This document shows positions 39,901 through 50,070 of a stretch of 64,000 bases of DNA, in pieces. Numbering within the stretch: position 1 is the first letter of the stretch; each line of letters starts with the position of its first letter. The notes beneath the pieces are model-generated. The model saw only the letters and a program-made list of their open reading frames with translations. It was not told the DNA's origin and ran no database searches. This DNA is from Erinaceus europaeus. Lineage: Eukaryota > Chordata > Mammalia > Eulipotyphla > Erinaceidae. The stretch is from NCBI RefSeq assembly GCF_950295315.1, contig NC_080162.1:68919760-68983759 (forward strand). The letters are read 5' to 3'. The position numbers and the translations under genes were made by a program.

Positions 39901-41236
39901 CTGCCAGTGAGAAAATAACCCTCTTGTCTGCTGTAATGTTTTTGAAGTTGTTTTGGTTTTGTTTTCTTAGTATTTATTGATGGTCTTTGTCAATTCAAGC
40001 AGGTCCTCTGAAATGCAGAAGAGCTTTGTCAGGAGAAATGCCTTTGGAATAGATATAAGGAGAGAGGAAGCAGGATTAGGCAGGAGAGCTATCGGACCAT
40101 GATGTAGGTCTGATGCCTATAAAAGATGGGGGGGAAAAAAGGAAAGACTCACAGTGCTGCTTTGAGAAAGGCTTAGTCAGGATGGTTCCTTACATTTCAC
40201 GTTTAAGGAACCATATGCTGGGCAGAATTGGTCTAGTCTTTCATCATGTGCTCAATTACTAACCTGGGATAGCCTCAGACTTTGTGCTGCTTGAGAGCCA
40301 CACAGCCTGTTGAAGTGAACTCTGACGGAAGCACTTCAGTGGCTGTCATGTACCCTAGTTTAATCAACCATACTCCAGAGTCTTGGGTAGGTAGCCCTGT
40401 TCTTGAAGGCCATCGTCTTTGGCTATAGTAACAGGAAAGAATGAAGGGGTGTTCATAATAGGGCATGTAACCTGTGTCTGCTTTTCCATGGATCCAAGCC
40501 CCACTGTAACCTTTGGAATTTCCTGGAGACAAGAAGAAGAAAACTTTACACAGGCCCAGAACAAACTATTGGCCTGTTCTGCCCCAGAAACTTGCTTCTG
40601 CTTCAAAAAGGAACAAAGCAAGTTTATTATTACTATTATTTGTATTTTATTTTTTAACATTTTATTATAGTTTTATTATGGTAGAGACAGAAAGAAATAG
40701 GATGAAGAGAGAGGGAGAGAAGAGAGACACTTGAACATCTGCTCTACTGCTTGTGCAGCTTCCATGCTGCAAGTGGAGGCTGGGTGTCAAACCTGGGTCC
40801 TTGAGCATGGTAATGTGTACTTTACTGGTTGTTCTGCCACCCAGCTCCTTTTTTACTTGTAAAGAAAGTTATGTAAACCAATTTCTATACATTCATCTAT
40901 ACTGTCACATGGAGGGAGGAGCTCCTTGGGAACTGTTCTGTTTAAATCATTAAGAGAATCTGTGTTATTCAAGTTCTAATTTCTGGCATGTTGTGGTTAA
41001 CTTTTGCTGAAAAAAAACATGATGTGTGTCTCTGTCTTGATTAGGTTTTGCCAGATCGAAGTCATCCCAAACTACTGATGAGTGGAGGTGGGGGGTACCT
41101 TCTCTCAGGCTTCACCGTTGCCATGGACAACCTAAAAACAGAACCCAACCTCAAATCCAACATAAGCACTTTAGAGTTACAAAAGACTGAAGAGCCAGCA
41201 GCTAAAAAAAGGAAATGCCCAGAACCTGACTGTTAA
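27921..41236 (+). CDS. TRMT6: TRMT6, non-catalytic subunit of tRNA (adenine-58-N1) methyltransferase
   Basis: Eleven exons join: 27921-28048, 32848-32975, 34361-34470, 35353-35444, 36030-36113, 36648-36772, 37527-37885, 38272-38357, 38960-39062, 39721-39807 and 41045-41236. They total 1494 nt, or 497 codons plus TAA, the same length I recall for human TRMT6. TRMT6 (yeast Gcd10/Trm6) forms a heterotetramer with the SAM-binding TRMT61A and helps bind tRNA for m1A58 formation, including on initiator tRNA. It has a Rossmann-like methyltransferase fold but no SAM site of its own. Recognisable stretches: QWFYLDNIIGHSYGT, SMYY-type core SIMYYAREPGKI, AQMLTLGNIRAGNKM, ETCAGLVLGAMMERMGG, the acidic low-complexity segment around residues 270-335, and the basic C-terminus AAKKRKCPEPDC. 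The start at 27921 matches the family N-terminus. All splice sites are GT-AG. Confidence 0.97.
28049..29660. other. TRMT6 intron 1, proximal single-copy stretch
   Basis: No repeat or exon recognised. The open frames at 28049-28534 are not supported by homology. Confidence 0.5.
29668..29785 (-). repeat. Degenerate SINE (type C/D)
   Basis: AATGATCAAACCCAGGGCCT is a reversed B-box region. Confidence 0.5.
30755..30872 (-). repeat. Degenerate type C SINE
   Basis: GACCAGAGAAGTGCTCAGCT is the reversed 3' end of type C. Confidence 0.55.
30929..30984. repeat. (TA)n microsatellite
   Basis: About 27 TA units adjoining a type B SINE. Confidence 0.97.
30985..31133 (-). repeat. Type B SINE
   Basis: GCCTTGAACCTGGGTCCTTG and a head ending ACCACCCAGCCCC. 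Confidence 0.82.
31680..31957 (-). repeat. Type A SINE
   Basis: Complete minus-strand copy in TRMT6 intron 1; T-run at left. Confidence 0.88.
31968..32165 (-). repeat. Type B SINE
   Basis: Joins the type A copy directly. TTTGGACT at 31661 recurs at 32167. Confidence 0.85.
32455..32781 (-). repeat. Type A-long SINE just before TRMT6 exon 2
   Basis: ATAAGTTTTCT flanks both ends (about 32440 and 32787). Confidence 0.87.
32848..32975 (+). CDS. TRMT6: TRMT6 exon 2
   Basis: 128 nt encoding KVTFEKQWFYLDNIIGHSYG to the Lys-rich KKKKEEPTS (residues 43-85). The acceptor is TTCTCCAG. The donor is CAG|GTGCAC, a weak +3 to +6 context. A type A SINE ends only about 65 bp before the exon. Confidence 0.95.
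32980..34350. other. TRMT6 intron 2, single-copy stretch
   Basis: No clear SINE. A-runs at about 33025-33042 and 34124-34148 are the only simple sequences noted. Confidence 0.5.
34361..34470 (+). CDS. TRMT6: TRMT6 exon 3
   Basis: 110 nt encoding TKEAGTDNRNIIDDGKSQKL through KGIKGE (residues 86-122). Acceptor CCTTCCTTAG; donor GTAAAA. Confidence 0.96.
34830..35095 (-). mobile_element. LINE (L1-like) 3' UTR, minus strand, in TRMT6 intron 3
   Basis: Reverse complement of the 9405-9806 type: minus strand reads AAGCAATTACAGAAGCCAGA, GGATAAAGAATAGGGAAG and AACTCTGGTGATGGGAACTG. T-run at the plus-strand left end corresponds to its tail. Confidence 0.65.
35353..35444 (+). CDS. TRMT6: TRMT6 exon 4
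   Basis: 92 nt encoding EIVQQLIENSTTFRDKTEFA and a Lys-rich run (residues 123-152). Acceptor CTTGTAG; donor GTAAGT. Confidence 0.95.
35640..35772 (-). repeat. Type C SINE
   Basis: TACCAGAGCACTTCTCAGCT to GCATAACCATTATGCTCTCT. Confidence 0.82.
35831..35990 (-). repeat. Type B SINE, head truncated
   Basis: Long T-run then AGAGACAGAAAGAAAATGAG; the tRNA-like head is partly lost. It ends about 40 bp before TRMT6 exon 5. Confidence 0.72.
36030..36113 (+). CDS. TRMT6: TRMT6 exon 5
   Basis: 84 nt encoding YEAIITVVKPSTRILSIMYY and AREPGKI (residues 153-180). Acceptor TTCCTTCAG; donor GTACGC. Confidence 0.95.
36320..36540 (+). repeat. Type B SINE with TSD
   Basis: AAATGATAATTAA occurs just before and again near 36575. 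Confidence 0.88.
36648..36772 (+). CDS. TRMT6: TRMT6 exon 6
   Basis: 125 nt encoding HMRYDTLAQMLTLGNIRAGN and the methyltransferase-like strand IVMETCAGLVLGAMMERMG (residues 181-222). Acceptor TCCTTAG; donor GTGAGA. Confidence 0.96.
36780..37520. other. TRMT6 intron 6, single-copy
   Basis: No repeat or RNA gene recognised. Confidence 0.5.
37527..37885 (+). CDS. TRMT6: TRMT6 exon 7, contains the acidic low-complexity insert
   Basis: 359 nt encoding residues 223-342. It starts with FGSIIQLYSGGGPVRAATTC and FGFPKSFLSGLYEFPLNKVD, then a Glu/Ser/Gln-rich linker that varies most between species, and ends GSKKDY. Acceptor GCTCAG; donor GTAAGA. An open frame continues past the donor into the intron. 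Confidence 0.96.
38272..38357 (+). CDS. TRMT6: TRMT6 exon 8
   Basis: 86 nt encoding IQEKQKRQEEQRKRHLEAAA and LLSERNAD (residues 343-370), a charged helix. Acceptor TTTTTGAAG; donor GTGCGT. Confidence 0.95.
38960..39062 (+). CDS. TRMT6: TRMT6 exon 9
   Basis: 103 nt encoding LIIASRFHPTPLLLSLLDFV and APSRPFVAYCQYKE (residues 371-405). Acceptor TCCTTGCAG; donor GTAATA. Confidence 0.96.
39141..39398 (-). repeat. Type A SINE, first of two in one target
   Basis: TGAAATAATTCTT at about 39128 precedes it; CGAAATAATTTTT follows at 39399. Confidence 0.9.
39410..39683 (-). repeat. Type A SINE, second, ending close to TRMT6 exon 10
   Basis: TGAAATAATTCTT recurs at 39685, so the three target copies bracket two SINEs. 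Confidence 0.9.
39721..39807 (+). CDS. TRMT6: TRMT6 exon 10
   Basis: 87 nt, phase 0, encoding PLLECYTKLRERGGVINLRL and SETWLRNYQ (residues 406-434). Acceptor ATGCCTTCAG; donor GTATGT. Two type A SINEs stand in the preceding intron. The nearer ends only about 36 bp before the exon, so the branch point must lie in the short residual sequence. Confidence 0.96.
40640..40850 (-). repeat. Type B SINE, degenerate
   Basis: TCAAACCTGGGTCCTTGAGC and a head ending GCCACCCAGCTCC. Confidence 0.75.
41045..41236 (+). CDS. TRMT6: TRMT6 exon 11, last coding exon
   Basis: 192 nt encoding VLPDRSHPKLLMSGGGGYLL through the basic tail AAKKRKCPEPDC, then TAA at 41234-41236. The acceptor is TTAG at 41041-41044. 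Confidence 0.96.
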   Translation, partial: VLPDRSHPKLLMSGGGGYLLSGFTVAMDNLKTEPNLKSNISTLELQKTEEPAAKKRKCPEPDC

Positions 41237-42505
41237 CTTTTCAAAAATTGCTTTGATTTTGTTGTTGTTGTTCTCAGGCATTATGCAATTAGTCATTAAA
41301 CTTCAAATGCCACTACTAGTTGGTTTTATTTATTTTTTTTCATACCCTAGAATAAAAATGTGTTTGTACACCTACTCCTGGAGAAACATGGATTTGGTTT
41401 GTAAAACCTCGAGTATGAAGTAGACTGATACGTACCCAATACTGTTGCTTTTACAAACATCCTCTAGGTAATTTTAGCTCTCTGTGCAAGTATCTCAAGA
41501 ATTTAGACATCCTAAAAATATCTCTATACAAGATTTTGTTTATATATTAAACTAAGTGGAATAATACAGCATAGCAAAAACTTGGTGGTTTTGGAAAGAA
41601 GAAATCTGTGGTGCAAATTTCCTCTTTTCTTTCCACTTTTCAACCTAAGCAATATGGATGTGTGAGTGTGTTAAGATTTATGGTACCAAAAATGTCCACC
41701 CTGTTTCCTTTGGTGGAATAATTTTTTTTAAAAAAAAATATTTGATGTTATTATTCTAATAGTCAATGACTTAGAAAAGTTTTGAAATATTATTTTACTG
41801 CTTTTTGTTGTTGATAGGAAGGCGTAGTAGTATACTTTAAAAAATTAATTTACCAATATCCTCATTTTTTGTTCTGGGTAAAGTGATTAGAATTTTTGTA
41901 TGCTTTTCATTAAATAGTCCCTCCCCCAGAGTCTTAATGGAGATATATATGCACATATGTTCATATGTATTTGGATGTTGGTATGCATACATATACAAAT
42001 GTGTTGATACACACATACACAAACACATGAAGACAGAAGCATGTACTGTCTGTGTGAACTTTGATAAAATTTAAAACAGAACTTAGACCAGTTCGGATTG
42101 CATTAGTGTCACTTCTTATCAAATGTATTTTGAAGTGCCTTTTCTAGTGATTATTAATGCTGGTTTGTTGATCTCTGGCATGATTTGATGGTTAGCCTTT
42201 CTAAGCTTTGGAAAAACAATCAAATTGTTTGGGCATCTGCTGTAGCCAAGAAATGTGCTTAGTCAAAGGCCCTTGTCTTTTGAGAATCTTGAGTCCAGCT
42301 CATTTCAACATTCTCAAGTGTGTTGTCCACCTCCATATAGAATAGATATGGATCATTCAGCAAGGAACATCTAAGGAAAAAAGAAATTGCTTCTTTTGAG
42401 TAGCATGTACTATTTTGATAATGGCCAGTGTGACTACAAGTGTAGTTCTGATTTTTTTTTTCTTGAAACGATTTTAAGTAATAAAAGTGTTTTCTACTAC
42501 AATCT
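41237..42505 (+). other. TRMT6: TRMT6 3' UTR (3' limit inferred)
   Basis: AT-rich and SINE-free sequence follows the stop codon. Polyadenylation hexamers AATAAA are at 41351-41356 and at 42480-42485. The second is followed by a T/GT-rich stretch and may be the distal site. Which is used cannot be told from sequence. Confidence 0.6.
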
Positions 42506-43440
42506 GTCTGATTCACGTTATTAATGTTGTCAGTGATGCCACATTCACAGACTTTCAGCTGATAGGGGATGCATGGACTTTTGAAGAAGTATGACTAGAT
42601 TTGGAAACTTCATATACATGTCCTTCCAAATAATCACCCACATTAACATTGCTCAAGTTTGGTCAAGGTGAATACAATATATATATAGATGGATTCAGTA
42701 GCAGCTGGCTTTCACTGCTTGCTGTTGTGAGAACCAACAGTTGGTAGCTCATATTTGGGTCTCAACCAGTTTCCAAGTGCTTCCCATTCAGTATGAGGGT
42801 CTGTATACCCTATGAACCCATGTGACTTACCTCTAGAGTTGACTTGTGGAGTCAGTACATAGAGCAGCAGGAAAATTGTATCTTTTTTTTCTCAAATGTA
42901 TAATTCATCTTTGAGTACTGATTATTTAATTCAGTCAGTGGTTTGGGACCTCCCTTAGTGTACACCAGAATCTCTTGGGGTGGACTGATTAAGGGAGATT
43001 ATTGAACCCCTGCTCCAAAGTTTCTATTTCAGTAGGTCTGGGATGGGACAGGAAAATCTGTCTCCAAGTGCAGCTGGCAAGGAATTACACCTTGAAAAAC
43101 AATCCTGTTACACCCACGTTCCATGTGTAGCTAAATGCCTGATATTTTTGTAAAATGAGTGTCCACTTTAGGAGCAGATGAATGAATAATGATTTCTGGA
43201 TCTTCAAGCACCAGGGGAGTTATAGGAAATAATATTTAGTGAGTACCAATCAAAAAGAACAAGGACTAGCCTGCCTAATAGGACCCTGAGGGGAAGAACT
43301 GCAATTGATAAATGGCTATACTTAACCACCAGTACACTGCTGAGACATAAAATTGCAAAATAGAAGGATAGCAGGTTGGTCTCACATCCCTCCTTAGTTC
43401 CTACTTTTCTAGCTCTTCTGAAACAAGGAGGATTAATTAA
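42506..43440. other. Intergenic single-copy stretch after TRMT6
   Basis: No gene or repeat recognised apart from a short TA run at about 42679. Confidence 0.5.
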
Positions 43441-43443
43441 AAC

Positions 43444-43572
43444 AGAGGGCAGGGGAGATAGCATAATGGTTATGCAAACAAGACTCATGCCTGAGGCTCT
43501 GAGGTCCTAGGTTCAATCCACCCACCCCACCAGCACCACCATAAGACAGCTGATCAATGCTCTGGTAAAACA
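43444..43572 (+). repeat. Type C SINE
   Basis: GGGGAGATAGCATAATGGTT to CAATGCTCTGGTAAAA. Confidence 0.85.
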
Positions 43573-43582
43573 AACTGAACAA

Positions 43583-43765
43583 AGGGCCAGGCGGTGATGC
43601 ACCTGGCTGAGTGCATATGTTACAATGCACAAGGACTAGGATTCAAGCCCCTGGTCCCTACCTGCAGGGGGAAATCTTTACAAGTGGTGAAGTGGTGCTG
43701 CAGGTGTCTCTGTCTCCCCTTCCCTCTGGATTTCTCTGTCTCTATCCAATAAATAAAACACGCTA
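43583..43765 (+). repeat. Type B SINE
   Basis: Complete with AATAAATAAA tail. Confidence 0.85.
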
Positions 43766-44394
43766 CTATTCTAGGAGGAGGTTTGAATAGCCATGGTCCA
43801 GGAGGTGGGAATATATGAAGGCTTGGACTCCTTGCTTGCTCCATGGTCCAGGTTTTCAGCTCTCTCCCATATTCTACCTGTATAAGTGCTAACTTTAGAA
43901 GGTGGGGAGGTTGATTTGAGTTAATAACACCTTCCTCAGCTGTAAGCTTGAACTACAATAAAGCTTTTGTACCATAATGCAAAGTGGATATAGCAGTATT
44001 TGGTTTTTTTGTGGCACTAGACAGTAAGTTTCAAGAACAGGCAAAATTACGAAAGTATGATCAGTTTAAAGTAGGGGTCAGCAAAGTAGCCAGTAGGTGT
44101 AGTCTGGCCCACTGACCATCCTTTGTATTGCTTGTGAGCTAAAAAATGGTTTTTACATTTCCAAATGGTTGAGTAGGAACAGGGGAGCAAACAATATTGC
44201 GGTTTATGAAAACTGAAATTCAAATTGCAGTGCTCATGAATGAAGTTTTAGTGAAGCAGAGATTCTAATATGTTTACTTATGTTTGGTGCTTTCATACTA
44301 CCGTGGCAAAGTTGAATACTTGCAATAGAGTCCATATGACCTTGAAGGCCTAAAACACATTGTTTAGGTCTAACAAGAAAAGGTGACCGAGGCA

Positions 44395-44469
44395 CCATAG
44401 GTCCTAGGTTCAATCCCCAGCCCCCTAAGTCAGAGCAGAGCAGTGCTCTGGAAACATGCACACATGCGC

Positions 44470-44505
<36 letters not shown>
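44395..44505 (+). repeat. Type C fragment followed by (CA)n
   Basis: CCTAGGTTCAATCCCCAG to CAGTGCTCTGG, then a CA run at 44474-44505. Confidence 0.75.
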
Positions 44506-44509
<4 letters not shown>

Positions 44510-44607
44510 ATCATGGGTGTATGTAGTATTGAAAAAGACTGTGAATATTATAGCACAGGAGAGCAATACTTTGGAGCAGCTACAGTAGATGATATAGAAC
44601 AGCAACA

Positions 44608-44685
44608 ATAGGAATTGTACCCCTCTTATTCTGTGGTCTTGTCTGTGTTTCCATTTTATACATAAATTTTAAAAATAGCAACAAA
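44608..44685 (+). mobile_element. LINE 3' end fragment
   Basis: AGGAATTGTACCCCTCTTAT and TCCATTTTATACATAAATTT, the last part of the 9.4 kb element. Confidence 0.5.
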
Positions 44686-44839
44686 AGATGTGATACCCAG
44701 AGCACTTTGATCATCTTCACTTCCAAGCAGCCTATTACACAACTGACTCCACACTTTCCCAGAATTTTCCTCACTAAGCTTCTAGGATACCATGACTCTT
44801 GTTTCCTAGGCCTGCATTTCTGTTATTCCTAATCATTTC

Positions 44840-44970
44840 TTTCTTTTTCTTTCTTTTACCAAAGCACTACTCAGCTCTGGCTTTTGGTAGTGCGGGGGAT
44901 TGAACCTGTGATTTTGGAGCTTCACAAAGAGTCTCTTTGCTTAAACATTATGCTATCTACCCCCTAACCA
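44840..44970 (-). repeat. Type C SINE
   Basis: TACCAAAGCACTACTCAGCT start on the plus strand. Confidence 0.8.
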
Positions 44971-45000
44971 TTCCTAATCATTTTTTAAAATTTTATTTAT

Positions 45001-45250
45001 GGGGAGTTGGGCAGTAGCGCAGCGGGTTAAGCGCACATGGTTCAAAGCACAAGGACCAGTCTGTGGATCCCGGTTCAAGCCCCCAGCTCCCCACCTTCAG
45101 GGGAGTCTCTTCACAGGCGGTGAAGCAGGTCTGCAGGTGTCTATCTTTCTCTCCCCGTCTCTGTCTTCCCCTCCTCTCTCCATTTCTCTCTGTCCTACCC
45201 AACAACGACGACATCAATAACAATTACAACAATAAAAAATTTTAAAAATA
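45001..45250 (+). repeat. Type A SINE
   Basis: Complete head and short tail; lacks the AAGGGCAACAAAAGGG end. Confidence 0.87.
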
Positions 45251-45395
45251 AAAGATTTTATTTACTTATTAATGAGAAAGATAGGGAGAGAGAGAAAGAG
45301 CCAGACACCACTGCCATGTGCTGCCAGGGATTGAATTTAGGATCTCCTGCTTGAGAGTCCAATGCTTTATCCACTGTGCCATCTCCTGGACCACT
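45251..45395 (-). repeat. Type D SINE
   Basis: TGCTTTATCCACTGTGCCAT is the reversed head. Confidence 0.82.
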
Positions 45396-45721
45396 ATTCC
45401 TAATTATTTCTGACACAAATGTTTAGAACAACAGCTGGCACCCACTCATCAGCTGTACCTCTTTTGTGTACACTTGCTCCTCAGGTGTAGGATTGAGTTT
45501 GGGAACTGGTCAAAGTAAAAGATATGGCCAGGAGGTGGCAGTAGCGCACACATGCTTTATTAGGTAACACTTGACAAGTTTGCCAAGGGTATTTTGATGG
45601 GGAGGGGAGGTCCTTCCCATGGGGATTGACTAAAGAGGGTTATGGTGGCTTCTCATTGAGTTGGATACCTAGGGCTATCCTAATCATGTACCACAAACTA
45701 GTGGCTTAAAACAACTAAATT

Positions 45722-45910
45722 GGGGGGCAGGTGGTGGCACACCTGGTTAAGTGCTCACATTATAGTGCACAAGGACCCAGGTTCAAGTCCCTGGTTCCCA
45801 CCTGCAGGGGGAAAGCTTCACAAGTGGTGAGGCAGATCTGTAGGTGTTTATCCCCTCCTCTCAATTTCCATCTGTCTCTAGCCAATAATAAATAAAAATA
45901 TTTTTAAAAA
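45722..45910 (+). repeat. Type B SINE
   Basis: AAACAACTAAATT flanks it on both sides. Confidence 0.88.
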
Positions 45911-45944
45911 AACAACTAAATTATAATCAGCCACAGTTTTGGAA

Positions 45945-46650
45945 CTTTCCTACTCCTGTCCACAGAATGCGAGCTCAGATCTACAGGGATGCAGAGGTTA
46001 CATAGTCTCCTAAGCTGAATATGGGCCCCAGATCAATCGATGTGGTCTACAGTCAATAATATTTATACCCCTTTCCCATATTTGGGAGGAGCTACTCTCT
46101 TCTCTGATCCAGCTTTCTAGCCCTTTTTCTAGCCATGACATCATCTCTCCAGACAACAACTTGGGTCCACCTGCATATCAGATGTCAGGCTCATGAAAAA
46201 ACTAGTATAGTCATGGGTCCTTTGGAATATAAATAAAATATACCTACTAGCTACCTACAAAACGGAGACCCCCAAATCTTCATCAGCAATATTCCAACCT
46301 TTAGGTTCATGATTAGTCAACAATTTGTTTGGCTTTATATGTTAACTTTTAAAAAATATTTATTTCCTTTTGTTTCCATTGTAGTAGTTATTATTGTTGT
46401 TATTGATGTCGTTGTTGGATAGGACAGAGAAGTGGAGAGAGGAGGGGGAAACAGAGTGGGGGAGACAGATAGACACCTGCAGACCTGCTTCACCGCCTGT
46501 GAAGTGACTCTCCTGCAGGTGGGGAGCTGGAGGCTCGAACCAGGATCCTTAAGTGGTCCTTGCACTTTGAACCACCTGCGCTTAACCCACTCCACTACTG
46601 CCCGACTCCCATCTTATGGTTTTTGTGTTTCCTTTTTATAAATAAAAATG
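45945..46650 (+). mobile_element. LINE (L1-like) 3' UTR with nested type A SINE
   Basis: Matches 25.25-25.85 kb, from CTACAGGGATGCAGAGGTTA to GTTCATGATTAGTCAACAAT. It is interrupted by a type A SINE (46350-46610) and resumes with TTATAAATAAAAATG at its 3' end. Confidence 0.6.
46350..46610 (-). repeat. Type A SINE nested in a LINE 3' UTR
   Basis: LINE sequence stops at GTTAACTTTT and resumes with ATCTTATGGTTTTTGTGTTT. Confidence 0.86.
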
Positions 46651-46723
46651 AAAAAACAGTAAATTTTGTTTTGTATTTGACTACAAGAAAGAGAGAAAAG
46701 CAGAGACAAATTGTTATGTCAGG

Positions 46724-46920
46724 GGGGACCAGGTGGTATCATATCTGGTTGAGCAAACTCATTACCATGTGCAAGGACCCAGGTTCAAGCCCCTCTTCCC
46801 CCCCCTAGGAACTTCATAAGTGGTAAAGCAAGTCTGCAGGTGTCTATCTTTCTTCCTCTGTATCTCTCCTCCCCTCTCAGTCTATTACTCTCTGTCCTAT
46901 AAAATGAAATAGAAGGAAAA
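46724..46920 (+). repeat. Type B SINE
   Basis: GACCAGGTGGTATCATATCT head; tail replaced by CCTATAAAATGAAATAGAAG. Confidence 0.78.
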
Positions 46921-46931
46921 AATGAAAAGGG

Positions 46932-47150
46932 AGAGCCAGCTGGTGGTGCACCCGGTTGAATGCACATGTTACAGTGCACAAGGACCCAGGTTCAAGCCCT
47001 CAGTCCCCACCTACAGGGGGAAAACTTTAGAAGTGGTGAAGTGGTGCTGTAGGTGTTTCTCTGTCTCTCTCCCTCCTCCTCTCAATTTATGTCTGTCTCT
47101 AGCCAATAAATAAATAAAGATAATTTTTAAAAATTTTTTTAAAGTAAAAG
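46932..47150 (+). repeat. Type B SINE
   Basis: Complete copy with AATAAATAAATAAAGATAA tail. Confidence 0.87.
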
Positions 47151-47649
47151 GAAAAAATGGCTGCTAGGTGTGATGGATTCATAGTGCTTGCACAGAATGC
47201 TCTCTGTATTGCAATGTGTTAAGCATTTCCCAATTTCTAGTATCAAGATGCAGTAACATGAGGGGTTGCAACAGTGAAATATTACAACTATAGTTACATT
47301 ATCTGCCATAGCGCATGTTTGGTTTAGACAGTTTGTTTCTTAAGGTACAGGATTCTAAAAGTTGAGGACTGGGACCAGTGAGATTAGTTCACCTGGGACA
47401 GCACCTGCTTTGCCAGGCACAAACTCAGGTGTATCTCATGAGAGTACCACAGTGCTGAGAGAAGCTATCGTGCCCTGGTATCTCTCTCCCTTCTTACCCA
47501 CCTACCTGAAAAAGTTGACCTGGAATGATAAAACTCTAGCAATGACAAGAAGGAAGAAGCTGAAAGCAAGCTGATTTGGGGAGGGTGATCCTAGAGAGAC
47601 ACCAGTAGAATCGCAGTAGAAAGCAGTGCAAGAAAGTGAAGAAAGTCGA

Positions 47650-47790
47650 TATGGGAAGTGGCACAGTGGTAGTATTCTAAATTTGCAAGCATGAGTTCTT
47701 AAGCTTGACCCCTGGAACCACATATGCCACAGTGATGTTCTAGCTGTTCTATCCTTATCTACCTCATGAAATAAAATAAATCTAATTTTT
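47650..47790 (+). repeat. Type D SINE
   Basis: GGGAAGTGGCACAGTGGTAG head and CTCATGAAATAAAATAAATC tail. Confidence 0.75.
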
Positions 47791-47811
47791 ATTTATTTAC
47801 TTATTTGTTTA

Positions 47812-48152
47812 TTTTTGCCTCTAGGGTTATTGCTGGGGCTCGGTGCCTACACTATAAATCCACTGCTCCTGGAGGCCATTTTTCCCATTTTGTTGTCCTT
47901 GTTGTTACCCTTGTTGCTATCATTATTATTGTTGTCATTGATGCTATTGTTGTTGGATAGGACAGACAGAAATTGAGAAAGGAGGGAAGACAGAGAGGGG
48001 AAGAGAAAGATAGATACCTGCAGACCTACTTCACTGCCTGTGAAGCAACCGCCCTGCAGGTGGGGAGCCAGGGGCTCGAACAGGGATCCTTATGCAAGTC
48101 CCTGTGCTTTGTTCCACGTGCTCTTAACCCACTGCACTACTGCCTGACCCCC
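47812..48152 (-). repeat. Type A-long SINE
   Basis: Reversed module at the left, complete head at the right. Confidence 0.87.
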
Positions 48153-48181
48153 AAATAAATTTAATTTTTTCGTTTAATGCA

Positions 48182-48305
48182 GGCCAGGAGGTGGTACAGC
48201 AGATAGAAAGTTTTGTAAATATGGGGTCTCAAGTTTGATCCACAGCATCAAATATGCCAGAGAAATTCTCTGGTTCTCTCTCTCATAAATAAATTTTTTT
48301 TAAAA
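48182..48305 (+). repeat. Type D SINE
   Basis: GGCCAGGAGGTGGTACAGCA to TCTCATAAATAAATTTTTTT. Confidence 0.8.
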
Positions 48306-48318
48306 AAATCAGCCTACA

Positions 48319-48603
48319 GGGAGTCGGGCTGTATAGCGCAGCGGGTTAAGCGCAGGTGGCGCAAAGCACAAGGACCGGCATAAGGATCCCAGTTCGAACC
48401 CCGGCTCCTCACCTGCAGGGGAGTTGCTTCACAGGCGGTGAAGCAGGTCTGCAGGTGTCTATCTTTCTCTCCTCCTCTCTGTCTTCTTCTCCTCTCTCCA
48501 TTTCTCTCTGTCCTATCCAACAACAACGACAACAACAATAATAACTACAACAATAAAACAACAAGGGCAACAAAAGGGAATTAATAAAATAAATATTAAA
48601 AAA
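48319..48603 (+). repeat. Type A SINE with perfect 16-bp TSD
   Basis: AAAAAATCAGCCTACA lies directly before and after. Little decay and several CpGs kept; possibly one of the younger copies. Confidence 0.92.
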
Positions 48604-48604
48604 A

Positions 48605-49940
48605 AAATCAGCCTACAAAGCGTGGCAAGTTCTTAGAGACAGCATAGAATATTTGGCTCAGAATTAGTCCACTAGTGAGATAGGACATCTGGTCTGCATT
48701 GTTAGGCATTGAAATTCATTTCCTGCAAAAAAAATTATATATATCCCAACCCCCATTACTGCAGAATGTGACCTTTTTGGAAATAGGTTCTTATAGATGT
48801 AATGATTTAAAATGAGGTCACATGGGAGTCAAGTGGACCCTTTAATAATGGCTGCCTAGGAGGAAGTACAGGAGTAAACCTCTAGACTTGCAAGCAGGAA
48901 GTCCTGTTTGTTTTACAAAGGGAAGGGGAATGGAGAGAGGAAGCTCCCTCCAAAGTTGTGGTTGGTCCTTCAATGTGGTTTTCAGTGTGATGGGGGCTAA
49001 GTTCAAGCTTGGGTTGTGCACATGACAAAACAGCACACTATCCAAGTGAGCTATTTCACCTGCTCTTTACTTTTTTGGGGGGTGTTTATTGGTTTGAGTC
49101 CAATGTTTTAGCCACTGTGCCACTTCCTGGTGTTCTAGATCCTAGGTTAGATCCCCAGCACCACATATGCCAGGATTGATACTTTAGTCTCTCTCTACTT
49201 CTCTCATGAAGTAAATAAGATAAATTAATTTTCATAAAAGCATGTCATGCAAAGACATCAAGAGTGAGAGGGAAGAGAAAGCAGAGGTTGGAATTAACCT
49301 GCCACAAGCCAGGGAGCCTGGAGCACCAAAAACTTGGAAGAGACAAAGGAGGATTTCACTCTACAGGCTTCATAGTGAGCATGAACCTGCAAACACCTCA
49401 ATTTTGGACTACTGACCTCCTCAAAATGTAAGCGTACAATTCAATTATCTTAAGACACCCAGCTTGTGTGTCTTTGATAGAATAGCCACAGGAAACCAGC
49501 TATTCATATACCAATTCTTGGTCCGCTATGAGGGCTGCATTGAGCAAACACTGTCCTCACTTTTTTTTCACTTATCTTTGCAGGCAACCCATCACTATTT
49601 CAACGACTAAAGACCCCCAAGTACCAAGAGAGACAAGGCAATTTTCCACCAAATTTATAATACTGATGGACTTTGTGCCCTGTTAAGATATAACTGAAAT
49701 TTTTCTGGAGAAGTATGTCACTGAAATTTCTTCTGAAAAGAGTCTAGTTAAATAAGCACAGGCAGTTATTGGCTTAGCTATGAAGAGGAGAACCAGGCCT
49801 TCTCAGATGAATAAATGTCATAGGTGATTCTTGAGTTATTTTTTTCTGCCTCTCAGAGAACTGTTCTTTACTTGAATTGTCAAAACAGTAGATATCAACC
49901 AAGTAGAGTCCATAACCATTGGTAAGAAATGAAATAGCAA
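48605..49940. other. Intergenic, mostly single-copy
   Basis: Only degenerate SINE remnants (around 49065-49250) were noted; no gene recognised. Confidence 0.45.
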
Positions 49941-49943
49941 ATT

Positions 49944-50069
49944 AAAGAAAGAAAAGATAGAAAGGAAGAAAGAAGGAAGGAAGGGGGGGAGGAAGGAAAG
50001 AAGGAAGGAAGCAAAGAAAGAAAGAGAGAAAGCGAGAAAGAAAGGAAGAAAGAAAAGAAAGAAAGAAGA
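49944..50069 (+). repeat. (GAAA)n/(GGAA)n microsatellite, left half
   Basis: Purine-only tract split from its right half by a type A SINE. Confidence 0.93.
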
Positions 50070-50070
50070 G

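Noticed and set aside
41883..42074. Opposing open frames with many His/Tyr/Cys codons
   Set aside because: An imperfect ACAT/ATGT-rich stretch in the TRMT6 3' UTR; no homology recognised.
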